Source: Symbiodinium sp. CCMP2592
Taxonomy: Eukaryota > Sar > Dinophyceae > Suessiales > Symbiodiniaceae
DNA: 64,000 nucleotides
Direction of reading: 5' to 3'
Assembly: GCA_905221615.1 (NCBI GenBank)
Contig: CAJNDT010001247.1
Coordinates: 246,501-310,500 of the forward strand
The position numbers were made by a program, and so were the translations under genes. Shown in pieces: positions 1-10,500 of the stretch. How positions within the stretch are numbered: position 1 is the stretch's first letter; every line of letters begins with the position of its first letter. The notes beneath the pieces are model-generated. The model made no database searches. It was not told the DNA's origin and saw nothing but the letters and a program-made list of their open reading frames with translations.

Positions 1-1100
1 GCACCGTAGGTCCATGTGAGCCCGACTGGCATTGTCGTGGATGTGCACACTGGGCGTTCAAGACCTGGATAAGCACATGGAAAAGAGCTTAGGTGCCTTT
101 CAAAGCCCCAGTAGATTAACGAAGGGACCTGCAAGGATCCGGGCGTGCCGTCGGGCATCCGACATGTCGGAAGGTACAAGCCTGATAGCCACAAATGTTG
201 CAGGCAGTGGCTGTGGGAGGGAGCAACAAAGGTTTGGGAGCAGGGAACCCACCGAGGTGGCTGCCCGAACCTAGGTGCAGAGGTCTGCAGCTCCAGGTGC
301 TCAGTAAATCGATCCCCGCCTGTGTCAGCTTGGTCTGGCGGAGCCACCAGTAGGCTAGGCCTGAGAAGAGCGAAGACAAGAAACATGGCAGGTCGATTTG
401 AAGGGGGCATGTGTTGCCACTTGCAAGACTGGCTAAGCCGATGCAGACGTGGACATGATGAACAGTAGGCTGGATCCTTGTATGCAGCACTGGATGAGGC
501 AGCTGAGTCCGTGTGAAGTCCAGCGGCTCTATTGGCCTGGAAGATTTCCTCCATCTTCCTGGCCATCCTTCTACGGACACGTTCTTGGAGCTTGGCGGCC
601 TTGATCGTCCCAGTGCCACGGCCTTTGGCTGCAGTTGAAGAGGTCGAAAGTGGTTGGTCAGCCGGATTGTCCGTGACATCAAACCAAATCGATCGTCTCG
701 GCTTGGGCCTTGTCTGCATCCTCCGTGGTTTCGGAGAGGAGGCGTCAGATCGAGCCCGTTTGGGTCCTCGTTGAGGTAAGTCTGACGGGAGGGCCGAGGT
801 AGCAGCCGAGACCGTGGTCGAAGCAGTGGGAGTCTCCGAGCTATTTGCCGTGGCCGACTTAAGCACCAGATTGCCCGACTGTATGGTGAGCTTCGCTTGT
901 GCTGGCGTCCGGTCCTTCTCCAGTTCAGAAGGGATGTGCGACAAGCGACCGCGTGCTTTAGGCGTCGGCTTGAGTCGGCCTTTGTCGTCGATCGCCGGGT
1001 CAGACCTCGAACTGGAGCTGGGCAAAGGCCTTGAAGAGGCAGACAGTGCCGTAAAATCCACAGTCTGTAACAGAGGTTGGCCTCGCGTGCTGGAGTCCAT
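1..1100 (-). CDS. C-terminal low-complexity continuation, runs off the window (copy 2: 20351-21450)
   Basis: In a third frame the WW/ART-like segment continues with Ser/Thr/Pro/Lys-rich sequence. It contains KPRRSIWFDVTDNPADQPLS, then a basic helix-like stretch (LQGRVRRRMARKMEEIFQAN) and CSSCPRL. The frame switch near 1079 sits in a short C run and could be a 1-base frameshift, a sequencing indel or a splice. Two in-frame versions differ in the first ~470 bp of the two copies, where divergence is high. No known domain recognised. Confidence 0.4.
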   Translation of the reverse strand, partial: MDSSTRGQPLLQTVDFTALSASSRPLPSSSSRSDPAIDDKGRLKPTPKARGRLSHIPSELEKDRTPAQAKLTIQSGNLVLKSATANSSETPTASTTVSAATSALPSDLPQRGPKRARSDASSPKPRRMQTRPKPRRSIWFDVTDNPADQPLSTSSTAAKGRGTGTIKAAKLQERVRRRMARKMEEIFQANRAAGLHTDSAASSSAAYKDPAYCSSCPRLHRLSQSCKWQHMPPSNRPAMFLVFALLRPSLLVAPPDQADTGGDRFTEHLELQTSAPRFGQPPRWVPCSQTFVAPSHSHCLQHLWLSGLYLPTCRMPDGTPGSLQVPSLIYWGFERHLSSFPCAYPGLERPVCTSTTMPVGLTWTYG

Positions 1101-2240
1101 TTGGCCTGCACAGCAGTTCCATCGGGCAGCATGTTCTCGGAGCGCACTGAGAGCCAGAGGGCCACCAGCTCCACCGATTCAGCACTTTGTATAACCTGAT
1201 CAGTGCGCTTGCCATGCTTATTGCTCCCCGAGGGAGCATACACCACCTCCCACTTGGCAGCCCAAAAGAGACCATCCCCACATAGTGGTATCCATCGCAT
1301 GTAGTTCTCCACCTTGTGTTGCAGGCTGTCTCGGTGCAAATACACCCCTGGACAGCCTGCCAGGAACCTGTCACCCTTCGACTCATCGGTGCTCGGGAGA
1401 AGCTGGCCATGGTAGATAATGGAGGAAAGTGCCTCCATCTTGCATCCGTGCCAGCCCCGTAGCCAACCATCCTGACACAGCAGCTCGCAGTGCGAAGGTT
1501 CCAGCGGTGTCCACGGGATTCGCCACCAACCATCAGGTTGCGGGACTGGGTCACCAAGTAAGGAGGCAAGGGATGTGCCATCTGGGCCTGGCCGTGTCCT
1601 GAAGAAGCTCTGCAGAAATCCTTCCACGTCCAGAGTACAGGCAGGAGCACTCGGCGGTTGTGGTAGCTGTGACCTGGCTTTGGCTCCCCAGATCAGTACC
1701 CGATCTGGAGTGGCAGGTAAAGCATGATCTGCCAGGTTCCACTCAGAAGGGCCACCAGAGGATTGAGGATCAAAGGCTGGAGCAGGCTTCCTCTCTGTAG
1801 TTGGTGCCCCTGTGGCTGCAGCAGAAGCTGACGGTTGGGCCTCAGAGCTCGTAGTTCTCTGCCGAGCATCAATTCTCACCCTCTTGGGAGGAGGTGGACT
1901 AGGAGTGCGAGGCTGTGGTATCGCAGTCCGGCCTCGCCTGGGCTTGGTGGGCCCACTCTCCTCTTCCTTCGGAAGGACCAGGGCAGGCCGTGGTTTGCGC
2001 CAAGTCACCTGCTTTGTCCCCGGGTGGTAGTAGAAGGACCGATCGCTAGCTGGGTCAACGTGTTTTTCCCAGGGTGCCTCAAGCGAAGCATCTTCCACCG
2101 GGGGATGGGGCCAGCTGGACTCCGTTTGGGTGCCGCCGGAGGCACCATGGTCTCCAGGGCCTGGTAGCCAAGAAGGTAACGTGCGCTGTAGATGGTTAAT
2201 GGTGGGGGAGCACATCTCCACCTCAAACTCGGCTCCATTC
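1080..2240 (-). CDS. WW domain plus ADP-ribosyltransferase-like domain protein segment (copy 2: 21430-22590)
   Basis: Residue numbers count from the ATG at 2221, which is probably not the true start. Residues 47-79 are a WW domain: W51-E-K, F63-Y-Y-H, W74 and P77, with the usual spacing between tryptophans. Residues 250-355 resemble the PARP/ART fold. W257-H258-G259 corresponds to the W-H-G-S/T motif, G292-V-Y294-L to G-I-Y-F, and N306-Y307 follows at the position of the family S-A-N-Y. D341-Q342-V-I then falls where PARPs have the catalytic Glu, so activity is doubtful. Coherent sequence leaves this frame near 1079. I see no reverse transcriptase, integrase or transposase. The region is probably repeat-associated, to judge from the diverged contig end. 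Confidence 0.6.
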
Positions 2241-3205
2241 CATCACACATGGAAGCTTGTGTGGCTTCCAACCCCAGTCGGGGAGCGAGGTGCTCCTTGT
2301 CGATCGTAAAAATACGACGTTGTTCATCGCGAGGGCCTTGTATCATCCGCACATTCCGTGTGGTGTTGCGATCACACTCCAAGGTAGGGAGCACAATCGC
2401 TCGGCGGCCGACAAGGTGACGTCTGTGACCGTCGATCACCTCTACTTCGGTCCCCACTGTAAGCGGGACGAGTGCTGCCTGCCAGTGTGGCTCCATGATC
2501 CCTCGAAGGGCACAGGTAGGGCACGCTAACACAGAGTAGTCCTTTGACTTAAGAAGTTGTGGAGTAGATACCTGCGAGTATTCTGCAAGAGGTCTCCCAG
2601 CCCTAAGGGATGCAAAGCGGGCAGGAGTTGTGGCAGGCTGCTGGGGTACCACATACTCATCCAGAGTCTGCAATGAGGCTTGGTTTGTGGAGAGCTGCAG
2701 GCACACGCGGTATCCACATGGTGAGGCTGCAAGATGCATACAAGAGCACGGCAGAGTCTCATGTTGGCTGATCACGGGTTGCAGCAGCAAGACTGAGATC
2801 CAAGCCCCGTGATGGGCAGGAAGGACACCGAAGTGGGCGTCTCGAGGGACCGGATACCTGTGACGAGCATCGTTAGGCATGGGTGCTCCAAGTGCAGATG
2901 GGGGGCGCCGCTGACCTGGAGCCTTCGCGAGGTCATCGAGGTCTGCCATGAGGACGGCCTGGGCATTACAGTCAGCATGGAGGATAGTCCAAGCTAGCAG
3001 TGACAGTTGGCTCCAAGGAGGTGTCAGTACTAGCACGCTGACAAAGACAGCACGTCTTTTGTGAGTCCAACTCGAGAGGCTGCTGGGCACAAAACGGCAA
3101 GTCTGCATACAGGAAGAGACGGCAGAGAACTGACAGCTGTCCTTTGCACCTGTGGTGCTATCTCTGCAGAAAGCTCGTGCCTGGCCACCATAAGACCTGG
3201 TGTCT
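2240..3205 (-). CDS. Middle part with SH3/KOW-like segment (copy 2: 22590-23555)
   Basis: A second frame, inside a longer open frame spanning 2005-4107, reads coherently from about 3205 to 2240. It includes AVLMADLDDLAKAPG and then, at 2278-2465, a segment of beta-strand pattern: VGTEVEVIDGHRRHLVGRRA ... NVRMIQG ... FTIDKEHLAPR. Spacing and hydrophobic pattern resemble SH3-like or KOW-type barrels such as those at the C-termini of integrases; this is inference. At about 2240 coherent sequence switches to the WW-domain frame. Confidence 0.45.
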
Positions 3206-3211
3206 TGTGGC

Positions 3212-3775
3212 TCAACTCGGTGGCCTAACCGTGAGCGTGAAAGTCCAGCCCGCCACTTTGGTCGTGATGGTGGCAGGCTGCTGCTGCACGTGTCCAGCTG
3301 GTGTACCCGAAACTCCCTCCGCTGCATTGACACTCGTTGCTGGGTGTGCAGTCGGAGGAGGCAGCAAGGTCGTAGTAGGCGATGGGAGCGTGGGAACAGC
3401 CCCCATTGCAAGAGTGATAGGCCCTGTGCTTGGTGGAGCACCTGCTGGTAAGCCCCCTGGAGCCATGGCAGCAAAGGCCTGCACCGGTGTTGTCGGAAGA
3501 GACGTGCAGGATGCCGGAGTCGGCGGGGGCGGCCCCGCGGGCTTACTTGTGGCACATCCAACGCTGCCTCTTGGCCTGTTGACCGGCACTGGGGGGGGTG
3601 GCCCTGCTGGAGCACTTGTGGTAGCAACTGGTGGAGCAGTGGCCTCCTCGCCTGAGCTCGGTGGGCTCGGTGGGCTATCAGATGAAGAGGACTCCGGAGC
3701 CACTGTTGCTTTGGCTTTTGGCCTTCCAGATCGCGACCTCGACGGGTTACCACGCCGTGCTTCCTTGGGTGACAT
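3212..3775 (-). CDS. Pro/Ser-rich N-terminal part of a multi-domain coding region (copy 2: 23575-24123)
   Basis: The 187-residue frame begins MSPKEARRGNPSRSRSGRPK and continues with Ser/Pro/Ala/Thr-rich, probably disordered sequence containing PPPPVPVN and PPPPTP stretches. It stops at 3212; coherent coding sequence resumes in another frame within ~10 bases, so a frameshift or splice is implied. In copy 2 a 2-bp deletion in a C/G run (near 23805) breaks this frame at about residue 108. Function unknown. It heads the collinear series of frames that continues to base 1. Confidence 0.5.
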   Translation of the reverse strand: MSPKEARRGNPSRSRSGRPKAKATVAPESSSSDSPPSPPSSGEEATAPPVATTSAPAGPPPPVPVNRPRGSVGCATSKPAGPPPPTPASCTSLPTTPVQAFAAMAPGGLPAGAPPSTGPITLAMGAVPTLPSPTTTLLPPPTAHPATSVNAAEGVSGTPAGHVQQQPATITTKVAGWTFTLTVRPPS

Positions 3776-4141
3776 CCTGGGCTGGTCGGGCTATGCAACA
3801 GCAAGGCTTGAGCACAGAAGGCGGCGCTCGGAAAAAGCTGCTCTGGAGTGCACCTAGCAACTGGCCACAAGGGTAAGAGGGACTGCGGATGCTGAGTGCT
3901 GGGCCAGGCACACGGGCTGGATGCTGTCCAATTAGGACACTGTGGCACAAAGTTTGAGCCCTGTTGCCATGGTGGGGCAGATGGAATCAAACAGGCAAGA
4001 AGCACAGCCATCATGCAGCCTACAGCCGTGTTGAGGTTGAGGCACTCAGACCTTCTAGTGCACCCATTACTGTTAAGGGTGGCAGGGTCCCGCTGTTTCG
4101 ACAACATCTCTCTTTCTCAACCTGGCGGAGCCAAGGGGCTT

Positions 4142-4185
4142 AGCAGTAGCAGTAGTAGTAGTAGCAGTAGCAGTAGCAGTAGCAC

Positions 4186-4257
<72 letters not shown>
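4142..4257 (+). repeat. (AGT)n/(AGC)n trinucleotide microsatellite (copy 2: 24490-24605)
   Basis: About 38 units of AGT with interspersed AGC, between BBS2 exon 20 and the start of the Pro/Ser-rich frame. Open frames of poly-Ser, poly-Thr or poly-Tyr through it are artefacts of the repeat. Confidence 0.97.
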
Positions 4258-4506
4258 GTTCCCCAACAAAAGGACTCTCTCTTGCTCTTTTTGCAGGGGC
4301 TAAAGGGCACTTTGCAGGACTCCCTTGAAGGGGTTTCTTCCGGGAGCCTTGCAAAACCTTTTTCGTGTGTACGTGTCTTCAAGAATGCCCTAAACCCCTG
4401 ATACCCTTAAACCCTCGAACTCTTAGACCCTGGAACCCTGAACCCGTAAACCCAAACACAAAACCCTCATAGCCCTAATCTGGCAGCCCTGGTGGAAAGA
4501 AAAGAC

Positions 4507-7500
4507 CTCCGCTCCTGGGTCAGTTTCGCCTTCTGTGCCGTCAGCTCCCGCCACACTTCATTCTCCTTTTTCGGGTTTAGGGCTTCAGGTTTATGGTCTA
4601 GTGTTTACAGAGGATCTAGCAAATAGAAGCCTGAATTTAGTAGCCACACTACGACAAACATTCCCTAAAAGAACTATACTTACTAGTCCCCCGATCGTCC
4701 TTATAATAAGAACCATTATAGACCCCGTTATCGAACCCCTCAAGGGTGCTAAGTCCCCCGACCCTCCAAGTAGACGAAGTCCCAAAGAAAGCCCCGAAAA
4801 TGAGGCGTCAAAGAGATCTTAGCGGCCGCTTTGAAGACTTTCAAAAGACGTGTAAACAGGGAACCGGGTTTTGGGTACTGCCCCCACTCAGTAACACTCG
4901 GACAATAGTCATAATATAGATATCTTAGGAACACTAGCCCTATGATAGACTGTTACTGTATGGGGGGCAGTACCCAAGGTTTAGGGTTTTAGGGTTCAGG
5001 GAAGTCTTCTTGAACTCAAGACATCGTCAAGAAATCTAACCGAGAGGGTGGAAGTACCAAAATAGCAGGACTTTCCTTCCCCCAAAACCCATAATTCATT
5101 TGAATGGTTTCTGGACCTTGCAGCCCTAGTATTTGAGCATTTGGACCCCTAAGGTTTGAACTCATAAACCCGAACCACCTTGAACCCCTACGAAGAACAT
5201 AAACCCTAAGGCCTTAAAGCCATATTAAGCTTTAATTACAAAGCCTTATTAAAACCATATTACAACTATTATTATGAACAAGTGTGCATCCTTTCTTCAA
5301 GCGCGTTTAAACCGCTCTAACGCCCCACCTTCGCTTCTGCCGCCGCTGGGCCGGATGCCAGTCCAGAGTGCTCTGCACCCGAGCTGGACCTCACGGTTAT
5401 GTTGCTTTAGGGTTTAGGCCTTAGAGCTTATAGGGCTTCTAGCAGTCCATCTATCTATCTGTCGACCTACGTACCTATCTACCTACCTATATGTCTCCTT
5501 TCTTGTCTAGGACTGAGGCCAGTGAGGGGCTAAGGGGGCAAACCCCGGTGTTCATGTTTTCTATCAAGGCCCTGTAATTAAGGGTTCTTTCATGCTCCTG
5601 TAAGCACGACCAGAAATTCCGAAACGAACCTGGGATGGAACCCTTGAAGAATGCCAAGCGTAAGGGAGAGGGTATACTACTATTTGCTTAAGAACCCCAA
5701 AAAAATAAAATATATATTCCTTATGGGGGTAATATAGGGATTATTATTTTTATTTTTTGGTGGTTTCTTAAGCAAATAGTAGTATATCAGGCCTAGTGGG
5801 AAGTTTCAAAAGGCGGAAGCATGGAGTACGGATGTTTGGGAGGACATTGCTGTCTTAGATTTCTGAGCGTTCTTTGAAGCCTCTCCAAACGCTGAGCCTC
5901 AAATACTCAACCCTACCTATAGTCTCCTTTGCAGTTTGTGTTTTTGGTTAACCAGTCTTATGGTTCGGATAATTTGGCTAGCCAAATGAGGACATACAAC
6001 GGAGACTATAAATAGGTAAATTCGAATCCACGCGGCGGCAACCATCCACGAACTTCCCCTTCTGAGGTGAGGCACCTTGCATGTTGGCTTAGGGTTTAAG
6101 CTTTAGGGCTTTACTAGATGGTAAACCCCTAAACCCCTAAACCCAACAAATCCTAAACCCTAAACCGCTAAACCCTAAACCCTTAAACCCTAAAACCCAT
6201 ACTTTAGAGTTTCGGGTCGCACTCAGTTCGACGAGGTTGGTGCTGCGAAGCATTCGAAACCTATGCACAAGCAAGATCCTCTGAAGCACAGAAGTCCACA
6301 AGGAAAAACCTACACCCAACCCCTAAACCGCAAACTCTTGAAACTTAAGCGCTTACGCCTTGTACCCTACACCCCTAACTTGAAGCCCCCCCTGAACCCT
6401 CAACATAAACTGTGCCAGCGGCATACGTGGCTAGCACTCAACTCTACAGGTGCTGGATACAAGATTTGGTTCAGGTCTTCGGGATTCGAAGGCTTTAAGC
6501 GTCGGGGCGACTACGCTTGAGGCTGAGGGCTTCAAGTGTGTCAGGGCTCTGAAACCCGCAACCCGTCCAAGCCCCAACCCTCAAACAAAACCTTAAACCC
6601 TCAAACCCCTATGCTTTCTAAAACCCGAAACCCCAAACCCCTAACCTTTCTAGGTTCCGGAGTAGCCCCTTTGACAAAAAGGGTACCCCTTTTTTGCTAA
6701 CATTCTACAAAGGGCAAAAGGGTACTACACTAAACCATAACCCTTAATCCCTAAACTGGGTTCTTGTTTCAGGAACATAAGTTAAGTTACGAAAATAGGA
6801 ATCTACAGTAAATCCTACGAATTCCTTATTATGGTAACCTAGATTGAATCCCTTAACAACCACGCAAACCCTAAACCCTAAACCCTAAACCCTTTGGGGC
6901 TTGAGGGCTTCCTTGGTTCAAGCCGGCCCGTTGCTTAGGCATTATTCGCCTCATGCTCTCCGCCTAGGAGTTTCCGAGAATAGGGGGGCCCTGTAAGGGT
7001 TCCTTTAAGGGATCTATGAGGGTTCCCTATAAGGGAGATATGGGAGTTTCCGAAAATAGGGGACCCTAATATAGTACTCTTTTAAATAGTAGGGTCCCTA
7101 TTCTAAGGACCCCAAAATCAGGTAACCCAAATTTTCTTCGGAAACTCCCACCTGGAGTTTAGCCTCTGGATATGAGGACTCGAATGGAGCTTTAATGATC
7201 ACTGTAAGCCCGCATTGGCTGAAAGCCTAAAAAAGAACTTGCAAACACCCCGCGGGTTTAAAGCCTTGAGCCGTGAAAGCCTAAAGCTCTAAACCTGAAT
7301 CTTGAAGGGACCCCCTATATGGGTGGTTGTCAAAATTAGGGTCCCTTTTTGGGTACCCTAAATTTTAGGTGCCGTACCATAATAGGGACCCAAAAAAGGG
7401 ACCACAATTTTGACAACCATCCATATCTCCCTCTAACGAGCCCAGGCGCATCAGCGTCTCGCGGCCGTCCAGTCGATAGTCTGCATGGACGAGAGCAGCG

Positions 7501-10500
7501 ACCTCGAATCGAAGGGTTTGTTGTTTTTTAGCAAAAAATGCTCTGTAAAGTTTGTTTTGTTTTATTTGGGTGTTCTACGGGCTCTATCACGGTTCGATGA
7601 GGTTTCTGTTGACCTTTGGAAGGTTTGAGGAATTACGGTTGAGGGTTTCTAACCCTGACCACCGAAGCATCTAAGCCCGACGGCCCACAAGCATCAAATC
7701 CCTCCAGCCTGCCACCCCCACTAGAACCCTGGATTAGTCGAGCATCCCCCGGCAAAATCCAGAGATATCCATTTCCCGCATCTAAGGGTAAAATCGGTAA
7801 ATCCCTTGTCCCATACTTTTATCATGGGACCCAGGTTCCCCTAGCGGCCCCGTAACAGAGTTTTAGTAAGGAGACCTCAAAACAGATGATTCTAAAGTAC
7901 TACTTGAGACTTAGTAAGTAGCTGTTTTATAGAGTCACAAGTACCCTAAAATAGAAAGACTGCAGTGGAGGTTTTGATACTGATAACTCCATAAGGTCCA
8001 TAGCAAAAGCTATGCTTATTAAGCCCCCCGACCCTCCAAGTACTGGGTGAGCTAGGGCCCCCCAAAAAAACCCAAGCCCTCTCAAACTCCCCGAATCCTT
8101 ACTTATAGGGGCCTTCATGGTATAGGTGTTTATGTAAATTTCCAATATTACTATTAAATTGTTATCATGTAGGGATCGAAACGGGGATGCAATTGCACAG
8201 TCTCCTGCCCCCCCCATAATGTTGGCGATGATACTGGAGTCTGAAAGTAGTCCTTGCACATGACCTCGCCAGTCTTCTCGTTGCGAACTTCGACCTTTCC
8301 TTGGCTTCTTCGGGATGCCAACTACCTCATAATTGGGTAGTTAGGCTTAGGATAGAGGTAATGTAGGATCGCCGTTGGCATAACAGATGCTTGCTACTCG
8401 GTAGGTACACCCGGAAGGACCTCGACAGCAGATACCTCAGATGGGTTCTTAGGAATTACGCCGTAGTAACACAAGCTCCCATTGCAATTACGGGTCCTAC
8501 TTTCTAGACCCCCTGGGGTTAAGGGTCCCTTAAGGGTCCAAAACCTTACTTCCAGACCCCGCCTCGGTTTAGGGCTTCAGTTTTAGGGTTCAGGGGACAC
8601 CCCAACGCCCTTAAACATCTTGCTGCAAGACACGAGCCCCAGACCGCCTTGAGGATATGGGTAGTTGTCAAAATTATGGCCCCTTTTTGGGGTACCCTAC
8701 ATATTGGGTGCCGTATTATAATAAGGACCCAACAAGGGACCCTAATTTTGACAACCACCCATATGAAACATGGACACCCCGCCGACTTCCACGGCATCCC
8801 TACGAAAGACTGGCCAAGGCATGCTACAAACTTTTACGGGCTGAGTACCCTAGCCCAAAAAAGGTTAACCTCAGCAATGGTAGGATTGTACAAGCCCCAA
8901 ACGGTTAAAGGTTACCTACTCAGCCCCTACGGCTCAGGATATTGGGATTCGCCTTTCCAGATCATCCCGGTCTGGGCTTATGACCGACCTACTAAGTCAA
9001 CTGTTTTGCGCGACCATCCCCAACAAGGATCCTCTACCCAGATTTCCGGGAGGATCCAAAAAGTAGATCCCTTAATGGTGGTTCCTATAAAGACCCTGTA
9101 GTAGCAAAGGGCCCCAAATTTGGGGATCTACTTTCTAGATCCTCCCGGGGGTCTGGGTAGTTAGGGACCCTATAGTACTAAGGGCACTTTAAAGGACCTC
9201 TTCTACCTTCTCTCATAGGGACCCTTAGGGGTGTAGGGGGGAGGGGTGTAGGGGACTATATTTCCTTAAATAGGCCTTATTCGTCCTTATTATGGGCATT
9301 AAGGCCCCCTACCCCCCCTCCCCCTACACCCCTAAGGGTCCCTATGATTCTCAATCCTTTGGAGGGTCGGGCTCCCTGAAAGCTGAACGTTTGGGCCTTT
9401 TGAAAGATCTACTTTGCTACTATTTGCTTAAGAACCCCCCAACAAATAAAACATATATTCCTTATGGGGGTAATATAGGGATTATTATTTTTATTTTTTG
9501 GGGGTTTCTTAAGCAAATAGTAGTTTGGGATTCGCCCAAGACCAACACAAATCCTACACCCTGGGAGGATCCAAAAGCAGCTCCCTCAAGGGAGTTCCTA
9601 TGAGGCAGCCTTGAAGAAGCTCAGTAGTATCCGTTTCCGAGTTAAGGGATCAAATTTGCAGATCCTCGCGAACTACCAGGAAATCTTGCCCTACACCCAA
9701 AACCCCAAATGATCCCCTAAACCCCAAACCCTAATCCCTAAACCCTAAGCCGATCCCACACGAGTCTCCGTTCTCCCATCCTGCGATGAGCTCCGGAACG
9801 CCGTCGTTGTCTAAGTCGAAGCAGTCGATACCTTCCGGGTGGAAGTTTAGGGGCTACATAAGTTTAAGCATATTCACGAAACTCTCCAACTTACATCCTT
9901 TGTGGGTGGACTATTATTCCACTATGTGCTGTGGCAGACTAGAGGTCATAAAGCGATGGTCAGGTCTCGGCAATCGATTTGAAGTTGCTCCAGCATTCAA
10001 CCGACTTTCACCTGGACGTCCCTAAACCCTAAACCCTAAACCTAAACCCTAAACCAAAACCCTAAACCCAAAAGGGCAGTAAAAAGGCCCTAACATGTAG
10101 AATCGGGTTTGGGGGTGCCTTTTCAATTTCAGTGTACACGATGACGAGTTAACACAATATTCAGGCCCCGAACATAACTACCTACCGGGAGCCCTGGATT
10201 ACTATACTATACTAATACTATGCTATATTGCATTGTACTATATACTATACGATATACCACTTCCTACCGGGAGCCCTGGATGGTAGTACTTGCCTACACT
10301 AAGCTGCTTCGCCGCGAATAGGGTCCGTGCTTTGGGGCTTCGGTTTTGCAGGTGCGGGGTCGAGTCCTGCACTGTCTTGGGGACCCCCCTCTCAAGAAGA
10401 AACAAGGTTTAGGTTTAGGGTTCTCTAGAGAACTCGTAAGGTTCATAGGAGTATGAACCGAACTCGCTCAGGCACCAAGAGCCTGTTATGTGGATCAGAG

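Noticed and set aside
1812-2167. Plus-strand frames opposite the WW/ART-like region
   Set aside because: Shadow frames of GC-rich minus-strand coding sequence, full of Arg/Gly/Ser without any domain.
4073-4382. Open frames of poly-Ser, poly-Thr and poly-Tyr
   Set aside because: They are translations of the AGT/AGC microsatellite and occur in several frames and on both strands.
8546-9101. Overlapping frames of 83-150 codons on both strands
   Set aside because: They translate the arms of foldback elements F2 and D1, which are open in both directions because of their symmetry.
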